Positions 1 to 6,293 of a stretch of 6,864 bases of DNA are shown in pieces. The notes below the pieces were generated by a model. The model saw only the letters and a program-made list of their open reading frames with translations, was not told the origin of the DNA and made no database searches. Position numbers and translations under genes: made by a program. This DNA is from Pseudomonadota bacterium. GTDB lineage: Bacteria; Pseudomonadota; Zetaproteobacteria; Mariprofundales; Mariprofundaceae. Numbering within the stretch: the stretch's first letter is position 1; each line of letters starts with the position of its first letter. Where the stretch lies: contig NVTQ01000011.1 in NCBI GenBank assembly GCA_002401635.1, forward strand, positions 1-6,864. The letters run 5' to 3'.

Positions 1-2148
1 AATTTCACCTGTCATACATACTTCTTTTTTGACTGTAATACCTGTCAAAGCAGAAATGATGGATGTCGCCATGCCAAGACCCGCCGAAGGACCATCTTTG
101 GGGATTGCTCCCTCAGGAACATGCACATGAATATCCACATTCTGATGAAAATCAGCTTTCAAGCCCAAACTAGCTGCACGCGAACGAACGTATGTCAAAG
201 CCGCTTGAATAGATTCCTGCATGACATCACCCAACTGCCCTGTAACCGTTAATTTACCTTTACCTGGCATCAATGCGGTTTCAATTTGTAGAAGCTCGCC
301 ACCCACTTCTGTCCAAGCAAGACCTGTCACAACACCCACTTGATGCTCTTCTTCCATCATACCAAAGCTGTACTGACGCACACCCAAATATGTTTCCAAA
401 TCATCACGCCCAACCTTTAAAGCAACTTTAGGCGTATCCTGAACCCACTTACGTGCCATTTTACGACAAAGTTTTGCCAACACACGATCCAACCCACGCA
501 CACCCGCTTCACGGGTATAATAACGAATCACATCCACCAAAGCCTTATCATCCACATCAAAGCCTTCATCTTCACTCAAGCCATGATTTTTAAGCTGTTT
601 AGAAAGTAAATAACGCTTGGCAATTGCCAACTTCTCAGCTTCGGTATAACCAGACAAACGAATCACTTCCATACGATCCAACAATGGACCTGGAATATTC
701 AAGCTATTGGCTGTGGTAATAAACATCACCTCGGACAAATCATAATCCACTTCCATGTAATGATCATTAAAGGTGTTATTTTGTTCTGGATCAAGCACTT
801 CCAAAAGCGCTGATGAAGGGTCACCTCTAAAATCAGCACCCAATTTATCAATTTCATCCAATAAAATAAGCGGGTTTTTCACGCCTACTTTTTTCATTGA
901 TTGAATGACTTTACCAGGCATAGAACCTATATAAGTACGGCGATGCCCACGAATTTCTGCTTCATCACGCATGCCACCCAAACTCATCCGTACAAATTTT
1001 CGGCTTGTTGCCCGTGCAATTGAACGTCCAAGTGAGGTTTTTCCCACACCCGGAGGGCCGACAAAACAAAGAATCGGGCCTTTCATCTTGCGCACCAACT
1101 GCAATACCGCCAAATGCTCAAGAATACGCTCTTTGACCTTCTCTAAACCAAAATGATCTTCATCTAAAATTGCCTCTGCAACACTTAAATCACGGCGCAC
1201 ACGGGTACGTTTTTTCCAAGGTAAATCGAGCAACCAATCCAAATAGTTTCTTACAACCGTCGCCTCAGCGCTCATCGGCGGCATCATTTTTAGACGTTTG
1301 AGTTCAGCATTGGCTTTTTCTTGGGCTTCTTTACTCAAACCTGATGTTTCGATTTGTTTTGCCAAGGTTTCCATATCGCCCTGTGCATCATCATCACCCA
1401 ATTCTTTCTGAATCGCCTTCATTTGCTCAGATAAATAATATTCACGCTGCGATTTTTCCATCTGACGTTTTACACGCGTGCGAATACGTTTATCCACCTG
1501 CAAGATTTCCATCTCATCTTCCATATGCACATATAAACGTTCCAAACGCTCAATCACGCTGGGAATTTCCAACAATGCCTGCTTTTCTTCTAATTTTAAA
1601 TTGAGGTGCGAAGCAATGGTATCTGCCAACTTATCCACTTCTTCCACCGCTGCAACCGATACCAACACTTCAGGCGGTGTCTTCTTATTCAATTTTACAT
1701 AGGCTTCAAATTGCTGTTCAACGGTCTTAGCAACAGCTTCACGCTCGCGCAAGTCATCATCGGCCTCTGGCATAATTTGATAATTTGCACGCAAAACATT
1801 GCCATCGCTTTCAATATTCGCCACACGCACACGCGCGCCACCTTCGACCAATACTTTAATCGTGCCATCTGGCAATTTTAGCATTTGCAGGATATTTCCC
1901 AATGTGCCAACTTGGTAAAGGTCTTCTGGTTCAGGATCGTCTTTATCTGCGTCTTTCTGCGCTAGAAGAACAATCTTTTTACCCGATTGCATGACTTCAT
2001 CCAATGCACTCACGCTTTTTTCACGCCCCACAAACAAAGGCACAATCATATGAGGAAAAACAACAATATCGCGCAGTGGCAAGATTGGCAAAACACCCTC
2101 TTTACCTACATCATCAACCTGTTCACTCGCATTTTCCCATTCTGCCAC
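1..2148 (-). CDS. lon: Lon ATP-dependent protease (partial, C-terminus beyond the left edge)
   Basis: Lon is a cytosolic AAA+ serine protease that degrades misfolded and short-lived regulatory proteins. The 716 residues present follow the family order: N-terminal substrate-binding domain from about residue 20 (opening [12 protein letters not shown], residues 23-34), a helical linker, the ATPase domain with Walker A GPPGVGKT (364-371) and Walker B LLDEID (D431, E432), then the protease domain with catalytic Ser688 in PKDGPSAG. These lie 8-9 residues beyond the E. coli positions. The sequence stops at MTGEI, so the catalytic Lys of GGLKEK and roughly the last 80 residues lie outside; this is a window edge, not a truncation. 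The start is GTG at 2146-2148, six bases after AAGGAG; the first in-frame Met (34) is already inside the conserved core. Start, Walker A and active-site Ser share one frame, so the gene looks intact. It follows clpX by 62 bases, probably cotranscribed. Confidence 0.97.
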   Translation of the reverse strand, partial: MAEWENASEQVDDVGKEGVLPILPLRDIVVFPHMIVPLFVGREKSVSALDEVMQSGKKIVLLAQKDADKDDPEPEDLYQVGTLGNILQMLKLPDGTIKVLVEGGARVRVANIESDGNVLRANYQIMPEADDDLREREAVAKTVEQQFEAYVKLNKKTPPEVLVSVAAVEEVDKLADTIASHLNLKLEEKQALLEIPSVIERLERLYVHMEDEMEILQVDKRIRTRVKRQMEKSQREYYLSEQMKAIQKELGDDDAQGDMETLAKQIETSGLSKEAQEKANAELKRLKMMPPMSAEATVVRNYLDWLLDLPWKKRTRVRRDLSVAEAILDEDHFGLEKVKERILEHLAVLQLVRKMKGPILCFVGPPGVGKTSLGRSIARATSRKFVRMSLGGMRDEAEIRGHRRTYIGSMPGKVIQSMKKVGVKNPLILLDEIDKLGADFRGDPSSALLEVLDPEQNNTFNDHYMEVDYDLSEVMFITTANSLNIPGPLLDRMEVIRLSGYTEAEKLAIAKRYLLSKQLKNHGLSEDEGFDVDDKALVDVIRYYTREAGVRGLDRVLAKLCRKMARKWVQDTPKVALKVGRDDLETYLGVRQYSFGMMEEEHQVGVVTGLAWTEVGGELLQIETALMPGKGKLTVTGQLGDVMQESIQAALTYVRSRAASLGLKADFHQNVDIHVHVPEGAIPKDGPSAGLGMATSIISALTGITVKKEVCMTGEI

Positions 2149-2154
2149 ATCATT

Positions 2155-2160
2155 CTCCTT
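2155..2160 (-). promoter_or_regulatory. Ribosome binding site AAGGAG fixing the GTG start of lon
   Basis: On the minus strand AAGGAG is followed by six bases and then GTG, ideal spacing. Two ATG codons lie between them (2151-2153 and 2148-2150), but both are out of frame with Lon and too close to the site (1 and 4 bases). Reading from them reaches a TAG after about 15 codons. The GTG is therefore the real start. Confidence 0.85.
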
Positions 2161-2210
2161 AGCTTGCACATCAACACATTACAACTCCAGAATCACCCTG
2201 GATCTATCGC

Positions 2211-3467
2211 CTATGCCGCTTCATCATCCGCATGGAAGATCAAAACAGGCTCTGCTTCACCTTCTACAACCTTACGATTGATTATACATTTTTCCACATT
2301 ACCCATGGTTGGAATTTCATACATCACATCCAACATGACCCCTTCCATAATAGCCCGCAAACCACGCGCACCCGTTTTACGTTTAAGCGCCTTATCGGCA
2401 ATGGCTGATAAAGCATTCTCTGTAAACGAAACATCTACACCATCATAAGATAACAATGCCTGATACTGTTTCACCAGTGCATTTTTAGGCGCTGTTAAAA
2501 TCTCCAGCAAGGCTTTTTTATCCAATTCGGTCAACGTTGCTACAGCAGGAAGCCTGCCAACCAGTTCAGGAATCAATCCGAATTTAATCAAGTCTTCTGG
2601 CTCAACCTGTTTTAGCAGCGCGCTAATATCCTGCTCATCTTCAGAAACAACATTCGCACCAAAACCAATCGAACGGCTTTTACCACGCGATTCAATGAGT
2701 TTTTCCAAACCCGCAAATGCGCCGCCTAAAATAAACAACACATTGGTCGTATCGACTTGAATAAATTCTTGTTGAGGGTTTTTGCGCCCACCCTGTGGTG
2801 GAACATTGGCAACTGTACCCTCAATCAATTTTAACAAAGCCTGCTGCACACCCTCTCCCGACACATCACGGGTAATCGAAGGTGAATCTGCTTTGCGTGA
2901 AAGTTTATCGACTTCATCAATATAAATAATACCACGTTGAGCGCGCTCAATATCATGATCGGCAGCTTGTAATAATTTTGAAATAATATTTTCAACATCA
3001 TCACCGACATAACCAGCTTCAGTCAGTGTTGTTGCATCCGCCATCACAAAAGGCACATCAAAAACACGTGCAAGACTTTGTGCTAAAAGGGTTTTACCAC
3101 AACCCGTTGGCCCCAAAAGAAGAACATTACTCTTGGATATTTCAACATCACTCTGTTGATTGTGTTCAATGCGCTTATAATGATTATAAACAGCCACAGA
3201 AAGCATGCGTTTGGCTTCATCTTGCCCAATCACATAATCATCTAAGAATGACTTAATTTCAGATGGTTTTGGTGTCGATGATATATCAGCGTCGGCTTTT
3301 AATGCTGCCGATCCAGCCAACTCTTCCACCATAATTTCATTGCACAAATCGATGCATTCATCACAAATAAAAACGGTTGGCCCAGCAATTAATTTTTTAA
3401 CATCATGCTGACTTTTTCCACAAAAAGAGCAGAACAATGTTGCATCACCATCACTTTGTTTACCCAT
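2211..3467 (-). CDS. clpX: ClpX, ATP-dependent unfoldase subunit of the ClpXP protease
   Basis: ClpX is a hexameric AAA+ unfoldase that recognises tagged substrates, unfolds them with ATP and feeds them to ClpP. At 418 residues it is close to the E. coli length (424). The N-terminal zinc domain has C13, C16, C35 and C38. The ATPase core has Walker A GPTGCGKT (119-126, K125), pore loop 1 GYVG (152-155), Walker B IDEVD (E185), the ClpP-docking loop IGF (267-269), the arginine finger in LVGRLP (R305) and sensor 2 GAR (366-368). The substrate-gating loop that is RKH in E. coli (228-230) reads RKN here. The ATG has GGAGG six bases upstream. It lies 149 bases after clpP and 62 before lon on the same strand, consistent with one operon or overlapping transcripts. 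Identification is secure. Confidence 0.99.
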   Translation of the reverse strand: MGKQSDGDATLFCSFCGKSQHDVKKLIAGPTVFICDECIDLCNEIMVEELAGSAALKADADISSTPKPSEIKSFLDDYVIGQDEAKRMLSVAVYNHYKRIEHNQQSDVEISKSNVLLLGPTGCGKTLLAQSLARVFDVPFVMADATTLTEAGYVGDDVENIISKLLQAADHDIERAQRGIIYIDEVDKLSRKADSPSITRDVSGEGVQQALLKLIEGTVANVPPQGGRKNPQQEFIQVDTTNVLFILGGAFAGLEKLIESRGKSRSIGFGANVVSEDEQDISALLKQVEPEDLIKFGLIPELVGRLPAVATLTELDKKALLEILTAPKNALVKQYQALLSYDGVDVSFTENALSAIADKALKRKTGARGLRAIMEGVMLDVMYEIPTMGNVEKCIINRKVVEGEAEPVLIFHADDEAA

Positions 3468-3616
3468 GTCAAACCTCCATCATGCTCTACCATGCAGCCT
3501 TATAAACGGCATTACTTTTGTCGAAACCAAATCCATACTACTACAAAAAACACATAACTCGCAATTTTATCAACAAACAACACGGCTATTGACGCTGCAA
3601 ACCGTAAACTGAATTG
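3468..3616 (-). other. clpP–clpX spacer; only a weak promoter candidate
   Basis: This is the widest gap inside the protease block. On the minus strand a -10-like TATAAG (3499-3504) lies about 30 bases before the clpX start, but the best -35 (TTCGAC) is only 15 bases upstream of it, so the match is poor. An AT-rich TAAAAT further upstream also lacks a good partner. I see no hairpin followed by a T-run, so nothing here indicates termination after clpP. Cotranscription from clpP is the simplest reading; a separate clpX promoter is possible but not shown. Confidence 0.3.
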
Positions 3617-4219
3617 TTATGAATCGCTTTCCATATCAGAGCGAGACGCTAGAACTTTATCCACCAAACCATAATCACAGGCCTCTTGCGCACTTAGAAA
3701 ATAATCACGCTCTACATCATCGGCAATTTTTTCCAGCGGCTGCCCTGTATGCTGAGCCAGCATGGCATTCATATGATCTTTGAGTTTGAGGATTTCACGT
3801 GCATGAATTTCAATATCCGTTGCCTGACCCTGAAATCCACCCAATGGCTGATGAATCATCACACGTGCATTGGGCAATGCAAAACGCTTACCATCTGCAC
3901 CAGAGGCCAATAAATGCGCGCCCATACTGGCTGCCTGCCCAACACAAAGTGTCGAAACATCAGAACGAATATATTGCATGGTATCATATATCGCCATGCC
4001 CGCCGTAACCAAGCCGCCTGGACTATTGATATACATATAAATATCTTTATCAGGGCCTTCAGCTTCCAAAAATAACAGCTGAGCCGTAATCAGATTTGCC
4101 ATATTATCATCAACCTGACCACTCAAAAAGATAATACGTTCTTTCAACAATCGTGAAAAAATATCATAAGAACGCTCACCGCGAGAGGTGCGCTCCACTA
4201 CCATTGGAACCAGGTTCAT
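3617..4219 (-). CDS. clpP: ClpP, proteolytic subunit of the Clp protease
   Basis: ClpP forms the double-heptamer serine peptidase chamber that degrades polypeptides delivered by ClpX (or ClpA). The 200-residue product has the full catalytic triad: Ser98 in GQAASMGA, His123 in MIHQPLGG and Asp172 in ERDYFLS. The oxyanion-loop SPGG (66-69) and the N-terminal axial-loop segment [15 protein letters not shown] are also present. I chose the ATG at 4217-4219, because an ATG 15 bases upstream overlaps the ribosome binding site itself (AAGGAG, 4225-4230). With this start the protein begins where mature E. coli ClpP begins, so there is no propeptide. His102 after the SMGA motif stands where E. coli has Phe. 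It lies 66 bases after tig, behind its own promoter, and 149 bases ahead of clpX. Confidence 0.98.
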   Translation of the reverse strand: MNLVPMVVERTSRGERSYDIFSRLLKERIIFLSGQVDDNMANLITAQLLFLEAEGPDKDIYMYINSPGGLVTAGMAIYDTMQYIRSDVSTLCVGQAASMGAHLLASGADGKRFALPNARVMIHQPLGGFQGQATDIEIHAREILKLKDHMNAMLAQHTGQPLEKIADDVERDYFLSAQEACDYGLVDKVLASRSDMESDS

Positions 4220-4224
4220 AAGAA

Positions 4225-4230
4225 CTCCTT
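4225..4230 (-). promoter_or_regulatory. Ribosome binding site AAGGAG deciding the clpP start
   Basis: AAGGAG is followed by TTCTT and then ATG at 4217-4219. The alternative upstream ATG (4232-4234) runs directly into this site, so a protein starting there would encode its own ribosome binding site in codons 2-4. It also has no purine-rich site of its own at the right distance. The downstream ATG is favoured. Confidence 0.85.
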
Positions 4231-4243
4231 GCAAATCATTTGC
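4231..4243. promoter_or_regulatory. Perfect palindrome between the clpP promoter and ribosome binding site
   Basis: GCAAAT and ATTTGC form a perfect 6-base inverted repeat around a single central base. It lies about 10 bases downstream of the -10 box and touches the AAGGAG of clpP. The one-base centre makes a long RNA hairpin unlikely (only about four pairs could form), so a dimeric repressor or activator site is the better guess. It does not match the CtsR, HspR or ClgR motifs as I know them. It could also be chance. Confidence 0.35.
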
Positions 4244-4253
4244 CAGCTATCTG

Positions 4254-4282
4254 CTTATAAGGACTACAAAAGCAAAATTCAA
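4254..4282 (-). promoter_or_regulatory. Promoter for clpP in the tig–clpP gap
   Basis: The -35 box TTGAAT (4277-4282; 4 of 6 to consensus) and the -10 box TATAAG (4254-4259; 5 of 6) are separated by exactly 17 bases. Transcription would start near 4247, giving a leader of about 28 bases before the clpP ATG. One base further out the -35 reads CTTGAA, the core of a sigma32 -35, followed after 15 bases by CCTTATAA, which is only a partial fit to the heat-shock -10 (CCCCAT). The sigma70 reading is good; heat-shock use is inference. Confidence 0.65.
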
Positions 4283-4285
4283 GTA

Positions 4286-5617
4286 CTACGCCTGACTATC
4301 TCGCTCCTGCTGCCATGCAGATAACGCTTTAGACACAGGTTTGGTTTTCGCTTCTGCAACAACATACGTCACACAACGTTGCTCAAGAAGGCGATCACGA
4401 ATACCCGCCATCTGCTCTTGCTGAGTTTTAATCCAAGCAATAAACTGATCATGCTGTTCAGCAGGGTACTGTTTGGACATCAACTCCAACTCTGCTTCCA
4501 CAGCTGCTTCATCCAACTCGATTTCAGCCACTTCACGCACTGCCTGAATCAATACCGATAACTTCAAACTACGCTCAGCACGTTCACGCACTTCTTTCTT
4601 AAACGCTTCATCGGCAAACATCTCATTGCCTGCTTCCATGCCTTGCTGCTGCATGTTTTGCATCACACGCTGCGTTGTGTTTTTAACTTCTTCTTCCAAC
4701 AAACGCCCTGGCATAGTCATAGCATTGGCATCCAACAAGGCATCCAGTGCCGCATCGCGTGTTGCTTGAAATGATGCTTCTTTGGCTTCGCCATCCAAGC
4801 GTGTTTGTGCATCGGCGCGCAATGCTGCGGCATCATCAAAGCCCAACATTTTCGCCAAAGCATCATCATCCTCAGCCGTTGCTGGTTTTGCTACTGATTT
4901 CACATCTGTTTCAAAGCGTGCTTCTTTACCTGCCAAGTGTGCTGCTTGATAGTCTTCAGGAAAGCTTACATTCACAACAACGTGCTCGCCCGCTTTATGC
5001 CCAACCAGCTGCTCTTCAAAGCCTGGTATGAATTGCCCAGAGCCCAACACCAATGCATGGCCTTCGCCATCGCCGCCTTCAAAGGCTTCATTGTCTACAA
5101 AACCAACAAAATCAATCGTTACCTGATCGCCATTTTCTGCCTTGCGATCATCTTCAATGTCATACTTCACCTGTGATTTTTGCAAACGCTCAACAACAGC
5201 ATCCACATCTGCATCTTCAACGTTCACAGTTGTTTCATCAAACTGCAATTGAGATAACTTTGCCAATTCTACCTTAGGCCATGTCACGACATTTAAAGTG
5301 AAGGTAAACTCGCCATCTGGCTGCACGGCAGGCATCTTCAACTCAGGCTGAAGTGCTGGCACCAAACCTGAAGATTCAATCGCACCAACATAGTGGGCTT
5401 GTAATAATTCAGAAACAGTGTCTTCGTGCAATTTAGGACCAAATTGCTTTTGGATCACATTGATAGGTGTTTTGCCAGGGCGAAAGCCTGGTAATTTTGC
5501 TTGCCCACCAAGTTTGCTCGTATGCTCGGCATAAACACGATCATACTCAGATTGCGGCAAAGTCACATGAACTTGATGCTCGGTATCACTTAGTTGTTTT
5601 ACATTTGTTTGAATCAT
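4286..5617 (-). CDS. tig: Trigger factor, ribosome-associated chaperone and prolyl isomerase
   Basis: Trigger factor docks on ribosomal protein L23 at the exit tunnel and shields nascent chains; its middle domain isomerises prolyl bonds. At 443 residues it is slightly longer than the E. coli protein (432). The N-terminal ribosome-binding domain (about 1-115) has the signature GFRPGK (44-49). The FKBP-like domain (about 160-245) opens with GDQVTIDFVG and carries LGSGQFIPGFEEQLVG (191-206). The rest is the helical, Glu/Gln-rich C-terminal chaperone domain that forms the arms. The ATG has GGAG seven bases upstream. It is first in the protein quality-control block: 66 bases ahead of clpP, and behind the tRNA-Leu terminator, so it is probably not driven mainly by the tRNA promoter. 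I see no confident promoter of its own in the 44 bases between that terminator and the start. Confidence 0.99.
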   Translation of the reverse strand: MIQTNVKQLSDTEHQVHVTLPQSEYDRVYAEHTSKLGGQAKLPGFRPGKTPINVIQKQFGPKLHEDTVSELLQAHYVGAIESSGLVPALQPELKMPAVQPDGEFTFTLNVVTWPKVELAKLSQLQFDETTVNVEDADVDAVVERLQKSQVKYDIEDDRKAENGDQVTIDFVGFVDNEAFEGGDGEGHALVLGSGQFIPGFEEQLVGHKAGEHVVVNVSFPEDYQAAHLAGKEARFETDVKSVAKPATAEDDDALAKMLGFDDAAALRADAQTRLDGEAKEASFQATRDAALDALLDANAMTMPGRLLEEEVKNTTQRVMQNMQQQGMEAGNEMFADEAFKKEVRERAERSLKLSVLIQAVREVAEIELDEAAVEAELELMSKQYPAEQHDQFIAWIKTQQEQMAGIRDRLLEQRCVTYVVAEAKTKPVSKALSAWQQERDSQA

Positions 5618-5661
5618 TGATGGTCTCCATCACAGAAAATAAGCGTTGTCTCAAAACTAAA

Positions 5662-5681
5662 AAAGCCACTAATGTGGCTTT
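5662..5681 (-). terminator. Intrinsic terminator of tRNA-Leu
   Basis: AAAGCCAC and GTGGCTTT form a perfect 8-base-pair stem around a 4-base loop. On the minus strand it is followed by a T-run (TTTTTTAGTTTT, counting the last stem bases). It begins 10 bases after the CCA end of the tRNA. On the plus strand the downstream sequence (ATTATAAAT) lacks a T-run, so the terminator works for the minus strand and separates the tRNA from tig. Confidence 0.85.
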
Positions 5682-5691
5682 ATTATAAATA

Positions 5692-5775
5692 TGGTACGAG
5701 AGGGGGGAGTCGAACCCCCACATCAAAGATACTGGAACCTAAATCCAGCGCGTCTACCAGTTCCGCCACCCTCGC
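5692..5775 (-). tRNA. tRNA-Leu, anticodon UAG
   Basis: This 84-base class II tRNA folds fully. The acceptor arm pairs GCGAGGG with CTCTCGT (two G-U pairs), followed by discriminator A and an encoded CCA. The D arm carries GGTAGACGC. The anticodon stem CTGGA/TCCAG encloses the loop TTTAGGT, giving anticodon UAG, which reads CUA and by wobble other CUN leucine codons. A short extra arm (ATC/GAT) follows, and the T arm is GGGGG-TTCGACT-CCCCC. The long variable arm and A73 are leucine identity features. It sits just upstream of tig with its own terminator between them, an arrangement seen in other Proteobacteria. Confidence 0.97.
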
Positions 5776-5850
5776 ATGAGATAAAAAATCAAAGAACAAC
5801 CACCGCACAAACACGATTCACTACATTCCGTGCCAAGCGATGCGGCGCGA

Positions 5851-5879
5851 ACTATGCCTATGCCCATCAGCAAAATCAA
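5851..5879 (-). promoter_or_regulatory. Candidate tRNA-Leu promoter with GC-rich discriminator
   Basis: The -35 TTGATT (5874-5879; 4 of 6) and the -10 CATAGT (5851-5856; 4 of 6) are 17 bases apart. The -10 is followed directly by TCGCGCCGC, a GC-rich discriminator of the kind typical of stable-RNA promoters under stringent control. The 5' leader would be about 70 bases before the mature tRNA. The two boxes alone are mediocre; spacing, position and discriminator together make it plausible. Confidence 0.4.
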
Positions 5880-5943
5880 CGCATTGTCCTCAGCCCACAA
5901 TAAAACGCCTATTCCATCAACACCTTGCTCACAGCAGACAGCC

Positions 5944-5973
5944 TTTAAAGCTTGGTATTAAACACGTTATAAT
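5944..5973 (+). promoter_or_regulatory. Sigma70-type promoter for the small plus-strand gene
   Basis: A perfect -10 TATAAT (5968-5973) has TTTAAA (5944-5949; 4 of 6) 18 bases upstream. Transcription would start near 5980, about 78 bases ahead of the ATG at 6058. Nothing else on the plus strand lies downstream before the convergent thrB, so the small gene is the only evident target. Confidence 0.6.
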
Positions 5974-6057
5974 TACCACTTTTTTCCGACCTCTGATTAA
6001 AGAGTAGTTGCTTCATTCCGATGAATGTTAGTAAGGATGTGTGTACAGGAGAAAGCC

Positions 6058-6273
6058 ATGAACCCTTTTCGCGCCAAGAAAATCGCTGACCACTTCACAA
6101 GCATCGGTATATTCACGGTAAAGCGTAAGCTTTATGGTGTCGATGTTCACTTTCATAACGCCCAAACTTATTTTGAAGATGAGTCAGCATTATGGGCATT
6201 TTTATTTTATATCTCTCATGCCCAGCATTACGAAGGTGTTATCAGCGAAGCCAAGTTAAAACTCATAGCTTAA
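6058..6273 (+). CDS. Small uncharacterised protein, 71 residues
   Basis: I do not recognise this protein. The ATG at 6058 is preceded by GGAG six bases upstream. Earlier in-frame starts exist (from 6025), but they lack a ribosome binding site and would translate through this one. The product is a soluble-looking small protein with no signal peptide, no Cys and five His. Residues 1-15 are basic and likely helical (RAKKIADHF). Residues 17-39 look like a beta hairpin (IFTVKRKLYGVDVHFH). Residues 40-58 look like an amphipathic helix with an aromatic core (ALWAFLFYI, 44-52), and the tail is helical. A credible promoter and ribosome binding site support a real gene. It stands alone, divergent from tRNA-Leu and convergent with thrB, so context does not suggest a job. 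No function is assigned. Confidence 0.7.
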   Translation: MNPFRAKKIADHFTSIGIFTVKRKLYGVDVHFHNAQTYFEDESALWAFLFYISHAQHYEGVISEAKLKLIA

Positions 6274-6289
6274 ATGATAACACTATGAG
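6262..6289 (-). terminator. Possible thrB terminator overlapping the 3' end of the small gene
   Basis: CTCATAG (6262-6268) and CTATGAG (6283-6289) form a perfect 7-base-pair stem with a 14-base loop. On the minus strand it is followed by TTTTAACTT, a weak T-run, five bases after the thrB stop. The left arm lies inside the last codons of the small plus-strand gene and the loop contains its stop codon. The long loop and short T-run keep this tentative. Confidence 0.35.
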
Positions 6290-6293
6290 CTAT

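Larger units (their letters stand above)
5776..6057. other. Divergent intergenic region between tRNA-Leu and the small plus-strand gene
   Basis: These 282 bases hold no coding region I can support on either strand. They contain the candidate promoters for the two diverging genes, which are listed separately. Between the plus-strand promoter and the small gene is an untranslated leader of roughly 78 bases with two short inverted repeats: CTCT/AGAG around GATTAA, and CATTC (6014-6018)/GAATG (6023-6027) around CGAT. Both are too short to call functional. Confidence 0.5.

Noticed and set aside
971..1881. Several plus-strand frames of 61-91 codons opposite lon
   Set aside because: Antisense shadows of lon with no ribosome binding sites or recognisable domains.
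2186..2202. Hairpin TCCAG/CTGGA in the clpX–lon gap as a terminator
   Set aside because: Only five base pairs with a 7-base loop and no T-run on the minus strand; clpX and lon are more likely cotranscribed.
1987..2448. 153-codon plus-strand frame across the lon–clpX junction
   Set aside because: It overlaps two unambiguous conserved genes on the opposite strand and has low-complexity shadow composition.
4379..5277. Plus-strand frames rich in His, Leu and Gln opposite tig
   Set aside because: They mirror the Glu/Gln/Ala codons of trigger factor; no independent support.
5691..5903. Plus-strand reading frame with GGVEPPHQRYWNLNPARLP-like sequence
   Set aside because: It is the antisense of tRNA-Leu, a well-known source of false hypothetical proteins in databases.
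6025..6057. Upstream in-frame start for the small gene (adds 11 residues)
   Set aside because: No ribosome binding site before it, and the added codons contain the good site used by the ATG at 6058.
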